A DNA stretch of 64,000 nt from NCBI GenBank assembly GCA_023014335.1, contig JAECYW010000009.1, forward strand, positions 2,604,001 through 2,668,000, written 5' to 3'. The position numbers were made by a program, and so were the translations under genes. The notes under the pieces were generated by a model. It saw only the letters and a list, made by a program, of their open reading frames with translations, did no database searches and was not told where the DNA came from. Within the stretch, counting starts at the first letter, position 1; each line of letters starts with the position of its first letter. Source of the stretch: Galerina marginata. Taxonomy: Eukaryota; Basidiomycota; Agaricomycetes; Agaricales; Galerinaceae. Positions 12,064 through 23,143 of this stretch are shown here, piece after piece.

Positions 12064-12471
12064 TGCAGCAGCTGCGGCTGCCAGGAGATGTTTGGGCTTC
12101 GGTCCTTACGTGGTATTGGCGTAGCGATGGGGGTCGTCCCTCCCTCGGGACTGGGCGGCTAGGTGGTCCGTCCCCCCTAGCAAAGGCCTGGCACACAAAG
12201 GACGCCGTTGGAAGGATTCGGAAGAAGTGGATGGGTTTGGGTCTGGTTCGGGGATTAGTAGTTTACTGCACGCTTTCGACTGGGGATTTGTATTAGTTAG
12301 GCGACCGGACTGCTTTCGCGCACCAGTATATAAATTGTTGATTTAAAAAAAAAAAAAAAACAACAGCATCTTTGGCTTGGTTGCTCTTCTCACTATTGGT
12401 GTCCTGGGCCTTATTAGCCTTGTTCTTGTTGCCTTTGCAACAATTTTCTACATTCTCCTTGGCTGCCCGAA

Positions 12472-12776
12472 CCAGACCCAAACCCATCCGCTTCTTCCGA
12501 ATCCTTCCAGCGGCGTCCTTCGTGCGCCAGGCCTTAGCCGAGGGGGACGGACCACCACCCAGAAGCGCCGCACATCCACGTTTGGGCAAACCGAAGCCTG
12601 CCCGCACATCTCCTGGCAGCCGCAGCTGCTGCACTCTCTCCGCCTTCCGAACCCGATGCCCACTTCAGAACCCAGACCCGACCCGAAAACCTTCACCCAC
12701 CCGCGCCTTGACGACCCGAAACTCCTACCAGCGAAAGGAATAAGCAGATGCAGGGATAAGGCCCCCAACCGAATGA
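12472..12776 (-). mobile_element. LINE 3' UTR fragment, inverted
   Basis: Minus-strand match to the LINE 3' UTR (compare 36.46-36.77 kb) without its poly(A) end, truncated at 12776 by the following family A element. 12362-12471 is Leu/Phe-rich in frame but shows no recognisable gene. Confidence 0.75.
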
Positions 12777-13965
12777 TTACAAGTTCTTACGTAGTAAAAG
12801 AACTTGTTTTCCGGCCTGCATTATACTCAAAAAAAGCAGAAAAATGAGGCGGTTCTAACAAGCCTAAAACGGCCTGGTCACATGACCAGGAAGGCCCTGA
12901 TTTTTACGAATTTTTTGATACCAAGATCATAAAAATTGGCCCAGTAATGGCTGAGATACAGAAACCATGCAGGGTCACTGTATGAGTGGGAGAATTTCCA
13001 ACCATTGCGTTAGAAACCATTTCTGCCTGCTATGCAGGCCGGAAAACAAGTTCTTTTACTACGTAAGAACTTGTAACAAGATTAATTATTAGACTACAAT
13101 AAGAACTTGTAAAAAGATTAATTCTTACGTCGCTTAGTTTTTATCAGATTGCCTTGAAACAAAGTGTGTAATTATCAGAAACATTAGGGTTAAAAGGTGG
13201 TGTCACATGCGTATTGTCACATCAAGATGTGACATACCAAATGCGGAATATTGTTGAAAACACAGTAAATAAGCTATATTGAGAGATTTTAAAGGCATTA
13301 AAATGAAATAAAAATACTGATAATGTTTTTTTTACCTAAGAGATGATCTGTGCACACATATCACATGACATATTCCTGAGAATATTTTGGTCCAAGTTGG
13401 TGCATTACCAAATCCAAGGCAATTGCACAAAGTCCTGCTGTGAGTTTGATTATGTAAGGCTCTAGAACATTATTTCCATGTTATTTGGTCATGTTTTGCA
13501 ATGTTTGGTGTGCCTTTTATGGGTTATCCAGTCAGTTTAACACCAATTTTCGGATTTTCACCAAGTTGAGCTGACTGTTTGCCTGATTTGGACACCATGA
13601 CATCATTGCAAAACATATGTAAATATTTGTACATTATTTTAGATTGGTCTGGGCCACACATTTTAGCATATCTAGCTCACTGAAATCCATTTCAAGTGTA
13701 AATTTACACAAATTTGCGCTTTTTGGGTCGTGTGAACAGGTCACATGACCTAATCAACCCTGGATACACATGCCACATGAAAGCCCTGATTTTTACAAAT
13801 TTTTTGATACCAAGATCATAAAAATTGGCCCAGTAATGGCTGAGATACAGAAACCATGCAGGGTCACTGTATGAGTGGGAGAATTTCCAACCATTGCGTT
13901 AGAAACCATTTCTGCCTGCTATGCAGGCCGGAAAACAAGTTCTTTTACTACGTAAGAACTTGTAA
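12777..13965 (-). mobile_element. Family A variant with a 5' hairpin at both ends
   Basis: The right side is a normal A element (S-module interior to about 13076, L module 13077-13965, hairpin terminus). At the left, the usual 3' stem-loop terminus is replaced by an inverted copy of the first ~44 bp of the 5' end (12777-12820), joined directly to S-module interior. The copy therefore has true terminal inverted repeats of about 44 bp. Confidence 0.8.
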
Positions 13966-14354
13966 TTGGAGCGCTTATAGCGCGGGGCCCATAACCTGTT
14001 AAAGCAGGCGAGCGTGGGAACACGTGAGGCAGCGGAGTGCCAAATATGAGGAACTCAGTGTAAAGGACAGATGAGCTATGAAGAGCTGAAGTAAGGAGTG
14101 AGTAACTGATGATATTGTGAAATGACTATATACTTGCCTGAAGTCCGGAGTGAGTAACTGGGGACTTCTGGCAACTAGCTAAGCCTTTATATATGAAAAT
14201 GAGCAATATACCCAAATGGGGAAAGAAGTGATAAGAATCTGATAAAGATCAAATGAAGAACTACATAAATGAAGTATGTTCTGATAAGGATCTAATCTAA
14301 TCTGATAAGATAAGATAGAAAGAATAGAATGTTATGGAGAGTGGGAAAGCAGCT
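13966..14354. other. Spacer with short direct repeats
   Basis: No gene seen. It holds two degenerate copies of a CTGAAGT..GGAGTGAGTAACTG motif (about 14088 and 14140) and a run of ATCTAATCTAATCTGATAAG resembling 2556-2630. It lies just downstream of the minus-strand gene that ends at 14355. Confidence 0.4.
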
Positions 14355-17325
14355 TTAACAGACCCTCGCTCCTTTCGTGGACTTGAGCGAGGACTTGAGT
14401 GCGACTGTGAATGCCTTGTCGACCAGTTCTTTGTTCAACTTCGCCCACATGTTGCTCGCAACCGGCTTGCGAGGCTTAAACGATGAGGCACCAGTCAGGC
14501 GACAAGTGAGGATGGTGATGGGGTTGTCGAGGTCGATCTCCTTGGCCCTTCCGACTTCCTTGTCATGGCAGTAAGTGAACCAGCAAGTAATTTGCTGGAG
14601 GAGGAGGAACATCATAAGCGACGGAATGCAAAGAGACTCAGAGAGTCAGAGAGTAAACGAAGAGTTCAAAAACACGTAGTCTCGGTCTTGTGATATCGAG
14701 CCCGAGGTCTTGTGATACTTGTTGGTGTGGGCCATTGCTTCGCATGGCATGTATGAGTCCTTTTTAATTTCAAAAGATCAAAAGTTAATGGCACAATCAG
14801 ACACCTTGGTGGCCAGAAGAGTATCCTAAATGATATTAAAGAATAGCCAGAGATCATAGCAGAAAAAACCAAGTCAATAGCTGCATTAGTGATGGAGAAA
14901 AGAAACAAGGAAGTTTCAAAGTTCAACTTATTATATATGGTGGGAGAAAGCTACCCAATTTGGCAATTACCATTTTGGGAAAAAAAAACAAAGTTGGGGG
15001 AAATAATTTGAGGACCCTGAATCTTTTTAAATCATGTTACGAGTTCTTACGTTAGTAAAAGAACTCGTTCTTATTCTGACTTTCCGCTAATTTGCTTGCA
15101 GTGCGACCACATTTTTCGTTCATTTTCTCTCACGGCTTCACTTTTTTTGTAGTCTTTGTTCCTAGTTGCTACAAATGTTTGTAGTCTTTTAATTCAAAAA
15201 ATGAAGTCGTGAGAACACATTTAATGACAACTTTGATTGATTAGTGATGCATTATTTTCCCTAGTAACCATCTGTTGCACGTTGCCAATGTGATTGAATC
15301 CCAAAATAATACATCATTCAATTGCGCAACTGCTAAACCTTCTTAATAAAAACTGATCCCATTAATTTTCCAAGTAATATTTTTTTTTTTTCAGGAAAAT
15401 TGGTGCAGAATAGCATAAAATACATCAATCCTCAGCATTGATTGCTTAAAGTAACACATTCTAAATTTAGCTTGATTGATTGATGGGATCAATGACATCA
15501 CATTGCTATATTTATGACATCAGATCCATCACTTCCCTTGGTAACCAATGATGCAATACTCTGATATGCCGTCAACAACTCTTATAACACCCATACGTCA
15601 CCAAATAGTCCGATTCCCGCAACGCACATTTAATATGATTTATAGCCCTGAATTTTCTAAATATTTTACAATTTATTTCATCAGAATCTGTGAAGATTTG
15701 ATAGAGATATGCCTAAAATAAATATTTACATGTATAGATATTGCACATTAATGACATCACGCATCATTAATTAACTAATAACGCACGCCAAGATCAAAAG
15801 TGGGTCGACTAAACCCATTTTTGATCTTGGCGTGCATCATGCTGTGCACAATGTCGATCATGATCGGATTATTAGGCTTTTAGCATGCAGATCTGATCTG
15901 TGGGGTGAGAATGTTATGTAATAAATCCGGAAAAAATATTGAAAAATAGCTTGAATTTTTCTGATTACAAATATATTAAAATCATGTGACCAGGTAATTT
16001 CCTCATTGAGAAATGACTTTTGGACGCGAGTCTGCAAATCAGTAATCAGTCTCTAACATGCTCAGTTCTGACTCAAATTACATAATTTTAATATCAGAAA
16101 ATTCAGAAAATTCAGGGCAATAAAATAGGTGGATAATAATTTGCAAATATTTGGTTCTGTTTGTATTATTTAAGAAATAAGTGTTTTGCAACCAAGCGTG
16201 GGAAAGTTGTGGAAAGCAAAAAAAATTTGTAAAATAAGAGAAATTTTTTCTGAGTCCAAATATATTTATACCATGCAATCTGATAACTTAATTTTCAAGC
16301 AAATGCCCAAGATAAGAGATTAAATATATTATAATATCATAGCTTTCTGGATTCTTGTTCAAATATCATGAATTTTGTATCATAAAATTTGCAAAATTCT
16401 GGGTTATCTGCTGAGTATATTTATGCTCACAAATATTGACAAATATTTGTACCATTCCTCAAATACTTCAATTTATTATTCAAATAAATGAATTTATTAC
16501 TAATTGTAAATGCTGAGGAATTGTGTGATTTGTTTTGAGTCTTTAAATAATTTATGCTGTTTTTATTTAGTCTAAAAATTATAATCAATAGCTGGGTATT
16601 TGATACTGATGAACTTATTTAGACAATAAAAACATAAAGAACTCGTATTTGCCATGCGCAGCAATGGCTGCTTCACAAGTGATTAGCTGTCTTTCTTATT
16701 GAGAAAAATGTGAAAAACTCGAAAAAAGCAGGCACTTTTGTGATTTTTGGACTTAAAAGATCAATATCTCAGGATTGAAAATAGCAAGTCACATGATTTT
16801 TTCAGATTGATAGTCAAGGGACCTAAATCTATTATTTAATCAAAAATTTCCTTTTTGGGAAATTTTTTTCCGCGGTGTTGAATGATCAATCAATGAATTA
16901 ATCAATCAAAATTTCAACTAAGTTCTGGGTTTATAAAGAATGAGTCTTTGATAAATCAAAGGACTCATAATCAAACGCGACCGTGAATCTAACAATAACC
17001 ATGAACTCACCCCAGTTTGACGCTTGATGAGCTCCTGGCGATCTTTATATGCCTTCAAAGCGACCCGGTATTCTTCTGGCGACATATCCTTGGCATTCAG
17101 TATCGGCAGCTCCTGGTCTGGTTTAGAATCATCCATGGCTTTCAGATGGTCCTCGGTTGGGTCCTGATCCATCTCGAGCTCGACGGGAAACCTCTTGAAA
17201 AATTGTTGAATGACGTCCTTCAAGAAGTCCTCCTTGGAATTCTTCTTGAGAGCTTCAGCGTAAGCTGGTCTCTCCTTCTCAAGGAACTCGAACTGTAGTC
17301 CTTGAAACAGGGAGCGCGCCGGCAT
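14355..17325 (-). CDS. Unrecognised two-exon gene with family B and C elements in its intron
   Basis: Exon 1 is 17011-17325 (ATG at 17325) and ends in a GTGAGT donor. Exon 2 is 14355-14594, after a CTCCTCCAG acceptor. Both junctions are phase 0, giving 184 residues and a TAA stop. Exon 1 starts MPARSLFQGLQFEFLE and is rich in charged helices; exon 2 has ITCWFTYCHDK and a basic KPRKPVASNMWAKLN segment. The pattern resembles a repetitive Agaricomycete family I cannot name; no catalytic motif is seen. The intron is about 2.4 kb because B element 14718-16970 (with C element 15037-16679 nested) sits in it, against about 50-90 bp for neighbouring introns. The gene may still be spliced or may be silenced. 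The end could be a truncation. Confidence 0.55.
15037..16679 (+). mobile_element. Family C element (Helentron-like, non-autonomous), 1,643 bp
   Basis: 5' end TTACGAGTTCTTACG with hairpin ACGAGTTCTT/AAGAACTCGT. 3' end: AAGAACTCGTA, then GCCATGCGCAGCAATGGC, then TGCTTCACAAG. The interior is unrelated to A and B, AT-rich and without a credible ORF. The host B element gives the empty site AAATCATG^TGATTAGC (compare 20.28 kb), so the insertion is exact with no TSD. Confidence 0.85.
15783..15835. other. 23-bp stem hairpin inside family C
   Basis: GCACGCCAAGATCAAAAGT.. pairs with ..TTTTTGATCTTGGCGTGC over 23 bp, with one G-T wobble and a 7-nt loop CGACTAA. It is far more stable than anything nearby. 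It is not at an element terminus, and its role is unknown. Confidence 0.75.
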
Positions 17326-17662
17326 ATCTGATGATGAATGAAGACAATGAAGATGAAAAGGAAACAATTATCGGTATAGCCCTTGAAATCGTAGGAGAAG
17401 ACTTACCGAAGAAGGCGAAGATCTCTCTTATATAACCTGGCCCCTGTGAGTGAAGTTTCGGTGAGTCTATCCCAATTTATCCCCTGCTCCAAATTTCATC
17501 TGCTTACCTCAAAGACAGTTGAGGAAATCGGGCTGAGAAACGGAGATTTCCTGCAGGGTGGACTTGCGACGGTATGTAATCAAATCTCGTGGTAAAGCTC
17601 GCCTAAATTTTCTTGCTGTTTGACTTCGTATTCAGCTTTCAATCACCTTACACCCCACCTCG

Positions 17663-18901
17663 ATGAGTCAAACCAATTACACCCCAAGTTCGCCATCGTC
17701 GCTTTCGATGTCGATGCCTCAAACCCCGCGAAGTTATTGACCTGCCGGTAAGCCTCTTACCTTTCTGATCCCACTCGATCCCTCTGTCTGTCGCTGACGA
17801 CCTCATACCAACAGTCCCACTGTTCTCCTCACCGCGACTCGCGAGAAACTTCATTGCGACACCATCCAAAGGTTCGCTTTCCCCGGTGAGGCTTTCCTTG
17901 CCCACCAAAGCCCGCGCTACAGGTTAGTTCACAAGCCAGCCCCTTGAATGCATGAGCTTACAATATCAGAACCAGGCCGTGCTCAACGCACTGAAACAAC
18001 TACCACGACCACCTCAACTCCCACTGCTTTCGGAGTTCAGGTCCAAACTGTCACCCACACAGTTACGACTACGACCATTGAAACTGCTGAAGCGGATGCT
18101 GAAGTCGCCCAATTCAAAGTCCCTCAACGCGAAACCAACGAAGAGGTCGCCCATCCGAGCAGCCGCGCCATTTCTACTGTTAGGAAGTACCTAGCAGTTC
18201 CCCCAAGTCGCCTCCCGTTCGTCTCCGGGCAGGGTGTTTATGTAGTAACAAGGGCGCAGCTGCCTGGAATTTATAAAAACTGGTACGCATTTTCATGTCT
18301 TTTGATATTGAACATACCATTCATGACCTTGGTACCCAGGCGGGATGTTGTGGCTGTTATCAAAGGTGTTCAAGACCCAATTTTTGAGGGACGCCAGGAC
18401 TTTGCTGACGCCAAGAGGGTTTATACCCTCGCGTATGAAGAAGGCACAATCTCAGCCCAACCCATCCCAGGTGGCCGCTACGACACAGGCCATTACATTG
18501 ACGAGCTGATTGAACTTGACGATGTTCTCGTCTCTGGCCTTCGTAGTCTCACCTTCCGTCAGTATTACATCCCCAGTCCTACCGAGCTCGAGCAACCAAA
18601 TTCCCATAAATTTTATGTGGTGCTAAAGGGGGAGGCCGTTGGTGTTTATGGCTCTTGGTATGTCTTTGATATTCACCCTTCGACTCAGTGGTCTCATATT
18701 TAATTTAGGCACCAAGCCAAAGTTAGAACCGAGCACGTCAAATCGCGCGGCTCCCATCTTCACAAATGTTCTTCGTGGCGCGAAGCATTGATTTCGTACA
18801 CTCTTGCCTACAACAGTGGCAAAATTGAGGTCTTTCCAATCCCAGGGGGAATTTTCGATATCCCAATCAGTCAGGAAACCCCTGAGCAGTTGTTCCTTTG
18901 A
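17663..18901 (+). CDS. Protein with two viroplasmin/RNase H1 N-terminal-like repeats
   Basis: Model: join(17663..17732, 17815..17922, 17970..18282, 18340..18657, 18709..18901), phase-consistent throughout, 333 residues. A Ser/Pro/Thr-rich N-terminus (with an ETTTTTTSTPT tract) precedes two copies of a small domain. Copy 1 has VYVVTRAQLPGIYKNW, copy 2 FYVVLKGEAVGVYGSW; each continues with an (A)xxYTLAY..G.I stretch and PIPGG. This matches the pattern of the caulimovirus-viroplasmin/RNase H1 hybrid-binding fold, which binds RNA:DNA or dsRNA in RNase H1 (family knowledge). No RNase H catalytic domain follows. Each domain is split by an intron at the same point, within the Trp codon, so it arose by exon duplication. 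The weakest junction is the first donor (GTTATT). Function in the cell is unknown. Confidence 0.7.
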
Positions 18902-19508
18902 CGTTTGACCCCTTCTTGTTCATAAACCATCTATTCAATAAATAACCTCATTTGGAAAGTTCCCTGTTCGATCCGAATCTCCCGGAAGGCCCAGACCAAT
19001 ATAAATTAGGCATTTTCGTCATCTTTTGGCAAATTTCAAGCTTCAGTGTCAATCTGGTTGTTTATTTCCATTTGTTTTCCACGTCTACGTGGTTGGTCCC
19101 TGTCTCCGTTCAGCATCCGGCACCTAGGGTCCTCTTGGTGAAAGGCGAGTAGCTTTTTTTTTTTTTTTGTTAGTCACATTGATGCTCGGATAGTGATTCT
19201 CTCCTCCAGGTTTTCACACTGAATAACTTATTCACTGTCTCACGGCGGCGGGCTGTCAAACGGCAGATATCCGACATTCGATGGTAGATCTAGGTTATGA
19301 AGCTTCGATCTCAAACGGCGAATATAGGTCACGCCTCACCCTTTGACCATATATTCATCAACTGACTTAAAACTCGGTCATTTCCATCGAGTCCGTCGTT
19401 TCCGCATTGTGTCCCCGTCGTGCCTTCGTTGTGTCTTTCGTGTCTGGTATTCAGTCAAGGTATGCCGCCAGAAATCAATGAATAACATCCAAACTAACCT
19501 GGAGTTAG
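18902..19508. other. Intergenic / possible upstream exons of the MYND gene
   Basis: Contains a T-rich run at 19153-19170 and a short inverted pair of CAAACGGC..AT sequences near 19,257-19,315. A short plus frame from 19343 may hold an upstream exon of the next gene, but I cannot place a start or splice sites. Confidence 0.3.
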
Positions 19509-19999
19509 ATGCATGCAGGAGTTCAGGTCCCCTCTGCTGGCCGCCGCTGCTTCGAGTGCTTTGATAAACAAAGCCAAAACTTCATATGTGTTGGATGTAA
19601 TCAAGCCTTTTATTGTGTATGTTCTTTCGCTTTCTTATTTTTCCGATGGATGGATCTGAAACTTCGAACTAGAATAAAGCTTGTCAAATCAAGCACAGAA
19701 AAATCCATCGACCTTACTGCCACAGCGAGAAAGTATCACCCAACTTAAGTCTCGGCGTAGCATGGCTGGAGAGCAACCAGACAAGAGTGGTACGGATTGC
19801 GCTTGGACTTCTCCTGCTCGACGCAGCTCCTGACACCTCCCACCCATACCACAAAAGGGTGAGAAAGGTGAAGGATCACGCCAATACCTGGGCAGCCTGC
19901 TTTACGCTGGTGATGCTGCAAGTCGACCCTCGACTCCCTGCTGCTCACCAGATAGTCATTGATATGACAACGGTCAACCTTGTTGACCGTTGCACGATT

Positions 20000-21628
20000 T
20001 TATGAGTCCTTTGATTTATCAAAGACTCATTCTTTATAAACCCAGAACTTAGTTGAAATTTTGATTGATTAATTCATTGATTGATCATTCAACACCACGG
20101 AAAAAAATTTCCCAAAAAGGAAATTTTTGATTAAATAATAGATTTAGGTCCCTTGACTATCAATCTGAAAAAATCATGTGACTTGCTATTTTCAATCCTG
20201 AGATATTGATCTTTTAAGTCCAAAAATCACAAAAGTGCCTGCTTTTTTCGAGTTTTTCACATTTTTCTCAATAAGAAAGACAGCTAATCACATGATTTAA
20301 AAAGATTCAGGGTCCTCAAATCATTTCCCCCAACTTTGTTTTTTTTCCCAAAATGGTAATTGCCAAATTGGGTAGCTTTCTCCCACCATATATAATAAGT
20401 TGAACTTTGAAACTTCCTTGTTTCTTTTCTCCATCACTAATGCAGCTATTGACTTGGTTTTTTCTGCTATGATCTCTGGCTATTCTTTACTATCATTTAG
20501 GATACTCTTCTGGCCACCAAGGTGTCTGATTGTGCCATTAACTTTTGATCTTTTGAAATTAAAAAGGACTCATACTGTATGTGACCCTGAAGCTGGCCTT
20601 TTCAAGTTGCGCTTGAAATTACGCTTCATAGAATGACCCGGCAGTTGAGATTCTTTTTTCAATCGATAGAAATATGCCTTGACATACCTTTTCTCAACTT
20701 TCATAATTTTTGCGTATCATCCAAGTCCAGTGTAAATATTTTCAGTTGGACCACCCAAAATGACGGTTTCACAGGGAACCTGGCCAGCCCGATTTCAATT
20801 CAAATCTTATTCGGTTCATTACGTTTTACACTGATGTCTTAAAATAGAACGTGATCAGTCTTCGTCCTCCGTAATAGTTTGTCTATATCTCATTCAATAG
20901 TAATCCTAGGAGCAAGAAACTTTGTAGAGCACATTTCAATATTATTAAAATATCTCTTGTCAAGTTTTATAATTTTTGAGTGCTTTTTGACTAACGTATT
21001 CTTTCCGACATTCACGTCTCGGAAATTTGGTATTCTTAACAATCAAAGCTGATAGCGCAACTAAAAGTTCAGTTAAAATTCATATGGAGGTGGAATTTGC
21101 GACAGGACAATTCACTTATAAGTTTAGAATTAAAAAAGTTTGAAACCCTTTCGATTTCCGTCTATGAATTGCATAGTTGCAAGGTGTAGGTACAACTGAC
21201 CGCTCAAAAATTAGCCCCATGAAGATGACGAGGTTTCAAACCAATTTCAAGGATTAAATTAAATTTTAACATTGAAATAGCTGCTTTCTTACTATCAGAA
21301 CCTAGCTGTATAATTATTTTGAAGAGGGGATCGGTGGTTCTGCCTCTGGATGGAATGCCATTCGAGATTGGCAGATTCCGATTAAGGAAATAGTGACATT
21401 TTAAAAACCCATGCAGTCTTAGGCGTATAATATTACTTTGAGCAATAATTTTAATTTTATTCTTTTTTATAGTTGTAGAGGTGGTTGATAGCTTTCGAAC
21501 GATACCAAGTTTAAGGGATTTTGTTCAGTATACGAGCGGTAAAAAATCAGTGGCCATCTTCCCGGGTTGGCCAGGTTCAGGGTCAGGTACAGTACATGCC
21601 ATGCGAAGCAATGGCCCACACCCACAAG
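20000..21628 (+). mobile_element. Family B element in the MYND exon, itself carrying a TA-flanked insert
   Basis: TTATGAGTCC hairpin terminus at 20000; GCCATGCGAAGCAATGGC plus CACAAG terminus ending at 21628. Without the 20575-21592 insert it is about 609 bp. The host reading frame resumes exactly at 21629, so there is no TSD; the right flank begins with T. Confidence 0.88.
20575..21592. mobile_element. 1,018-bp non-autonomous DNA transposon with TA target duplication
   Basis: Inverted ends CTGTATGTGACCCTGAAG and CTGTACCTGACCCTGAAC (inner bases also match to about 24 bp with four mismatches). TA flanks on both sides replace the single TA of family B copies (GGACTCA-TA-CATGCC). A TA duplication suggests a Tc1/mariner-type transposase supplied elsewhere. 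No ORF inside. Confidence 0.75.
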
Positions 21629-21714
21629 TCTGAAGTGAAATACAATGCTTTCAATGCCGAGGAGAGGGAAGATTTCGAGGTCAACATCCTACTCAAGGTC
21701 CACAGCTTCAACGA

Positions 21715-22968
21715 CTTGGTCAGAGGCCATTGCTGTGCATGGCAAAAACAAGTTCTTACTTTCAAGGTGAGTCCGACTATAAATAAAGGTTAAATAAGTA
21801 AATAATGCATAGTCCGCTCAAATCTGAAGCTATTAGGATGATCTTATACTCAAAAAAAGCAGAAAAATGAGGCAGTTCTAACAAGCCTAAAATGTGGCCC
21901 TGATTTTTATGAATTTTTTGATACCAAGATCATCAAAATTGGCCCAGTAATGGCTGAGATATGAAAACCATGCAGGGTCACTATATGAGTGGGAGAATTT
22001 CGAATGATTGCGTTAGAAACCATTTCTGCCTGCTATGCAGGCCGGAAAACAAGTTCTTTTACTACGTAAGAACTTGTAACAAGATTAATTATTAGACTAC
22101 AATAAGAACTTGTAACAAGATTAATTCATATGTTGCTTAGTTTTTATCGGATTGCCTTGAAATAAAGTGTGTAATTAACAGAAAAATCAGGGCTAAAAGA
22201 TGATGTCACATGCGTATTGTCACATCTTTATGTGACTTACCAAATGCGGAATATTGTTGAAAACACAGTAAATAAGCTATATTGAGAGATTTTAAAGGCA
22301 TTAAAATGAAATAAAAATACTGATATTGTTTTTTTTACCTAAGAGATGGTCTGTGCACACATATCACATGACATATCCCTGAGAATATTTTGGTCCAAGT
22401 TGGTGCATTACCAAATCCAAGGCAATTGCACAAAGTCCTGCTGTGAGTTTGATTATGTAAGCTTATAGAACATTATTTCCATGTTATTTGATCATGTTTT
22501 GCAATGTTTGGTGTGCCTTTTATGGGTTATCCAGTCAGTTTAACACCAATTTTCGGATTTTTACCAAGTTGAGCTGACTGTTTGCCTGATTTGGACACCA
22601 TGACATCATTGCAAAACATATGTAAATATTTTTACATTATTCTAGATTGGTCTGGGCAACACATTTTAGCATATCTAGCTCACTGAAATCTGTTTTAAGT
22701 GTAAATTCACACAAATTTGCGCTTTTTGGGTCGTGTGAACAGGTCACATGACCTAATCATCCCTGAATACACATGCCATATAAAAGCCCTGATTTTTACG
22801 AATTCTTTGATACCAAGATCATCAAAATTGGCCCAGTAATGGCTGAGATATGAAAACCATGCAGGGTCACTATATGAGTGGGAGAATTTCGAATGATTGC
22901 GTTAGAAACCATTTCTGCCTGCTATGCAGGCCGGAAAACAAGTTCTTTTACTACGTAAGAACTTGTAA
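21715..22968 (-). mobile_element. Family A element in the MYND exon
   Basis: S module 21715-22079 and L module 22080-22968 in minus orientation, with complete termini. The host frame continues from 21714 to 22969 without gain or loss (..AAC GA|C ATG..), so insertion was precise and without TSD. Confidence 0.88.
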
Positions 22969-23143
22969 CATGGATTACGGGCTAGAAAGCAGGTTAGTTA
23001 GCCTTTGTTTCAACCATGAGGATCGCTTGCGAGACATTCCATCTACTCAAATGGAGATCAAGATGGAACTCCAAAGGCTATTAAGCGACGGGGGGATAAC
23101 GGGCTTAATCCACACCATAATGTTACACCTAAATAGTCAGTAA

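Larger units (their letters stand above)
9619..12360 (+). mobile_element. LINE copy, 5'-truncated, with poly(A) tail
   Basis: Plus-strand LINE starting in the RT thumb (SCVVPIATYGYRLWFF), then RNase H, a terminal zinc knuckle, a 3' UTR and an A tract (about 12344-12360). The 3' UTR is split by family B element 11458-12063; without it the sequence matches the intact 3' UTR at 36.55 kb. Its first ~630 bp are an inverted repeat of 3171-3790. Confidence 0.85.
14718..16970 (-). mobile_element. Family B element, interrupted by a family C element
   Basis: Minus orientation: the hairpin terminus (CTCATAA on plus) ends at 16970 and the stem-loop/CTTGTTGG terminus starts at 14718. Flanks on the minus strand are GCGTTTGA and TATCACAAG, so it again sits 5' of a T without a TSD. 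Without the nested element it is about 610 bp, the size of the other B copies. Confidence 0.85.
19509..23143 (+). pseudogene. MYND zinc-finger protein gene interrupted by family B and A elements
   Basis: Exon pieces 19509-19616, 19673-19999, 21629-21714 and 22969-23143. The MYND finger spans the intron at 19617: CFEC-x8-CVGC-x4-FYC, then NKACQ.KH..IHRPYC. MYND fingers are protein-interaction modules (family knowledge). A long helical region follows (GVAWLESNQTRVVRIAL). At 19999/21629 the frame is cut by a family B element and at 21714/22969 by a family A element. Deleting both gives one frame with no shift (..RCTI-SEVKYN.. and ..SFND-MDYGLES..), ending at TAA 23141-23143. As the sequence stands, translation stops just inside the B element. 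The true start may lie upstream of 19509. Confidence 0.7.

Noticed and set aside
12777..13965. Family A as an ordinary TIR transposon or MITE
   Set aside because: Normal copies have asymmetric ends and no target duplication; only this rearranged copy has true inverted ends.
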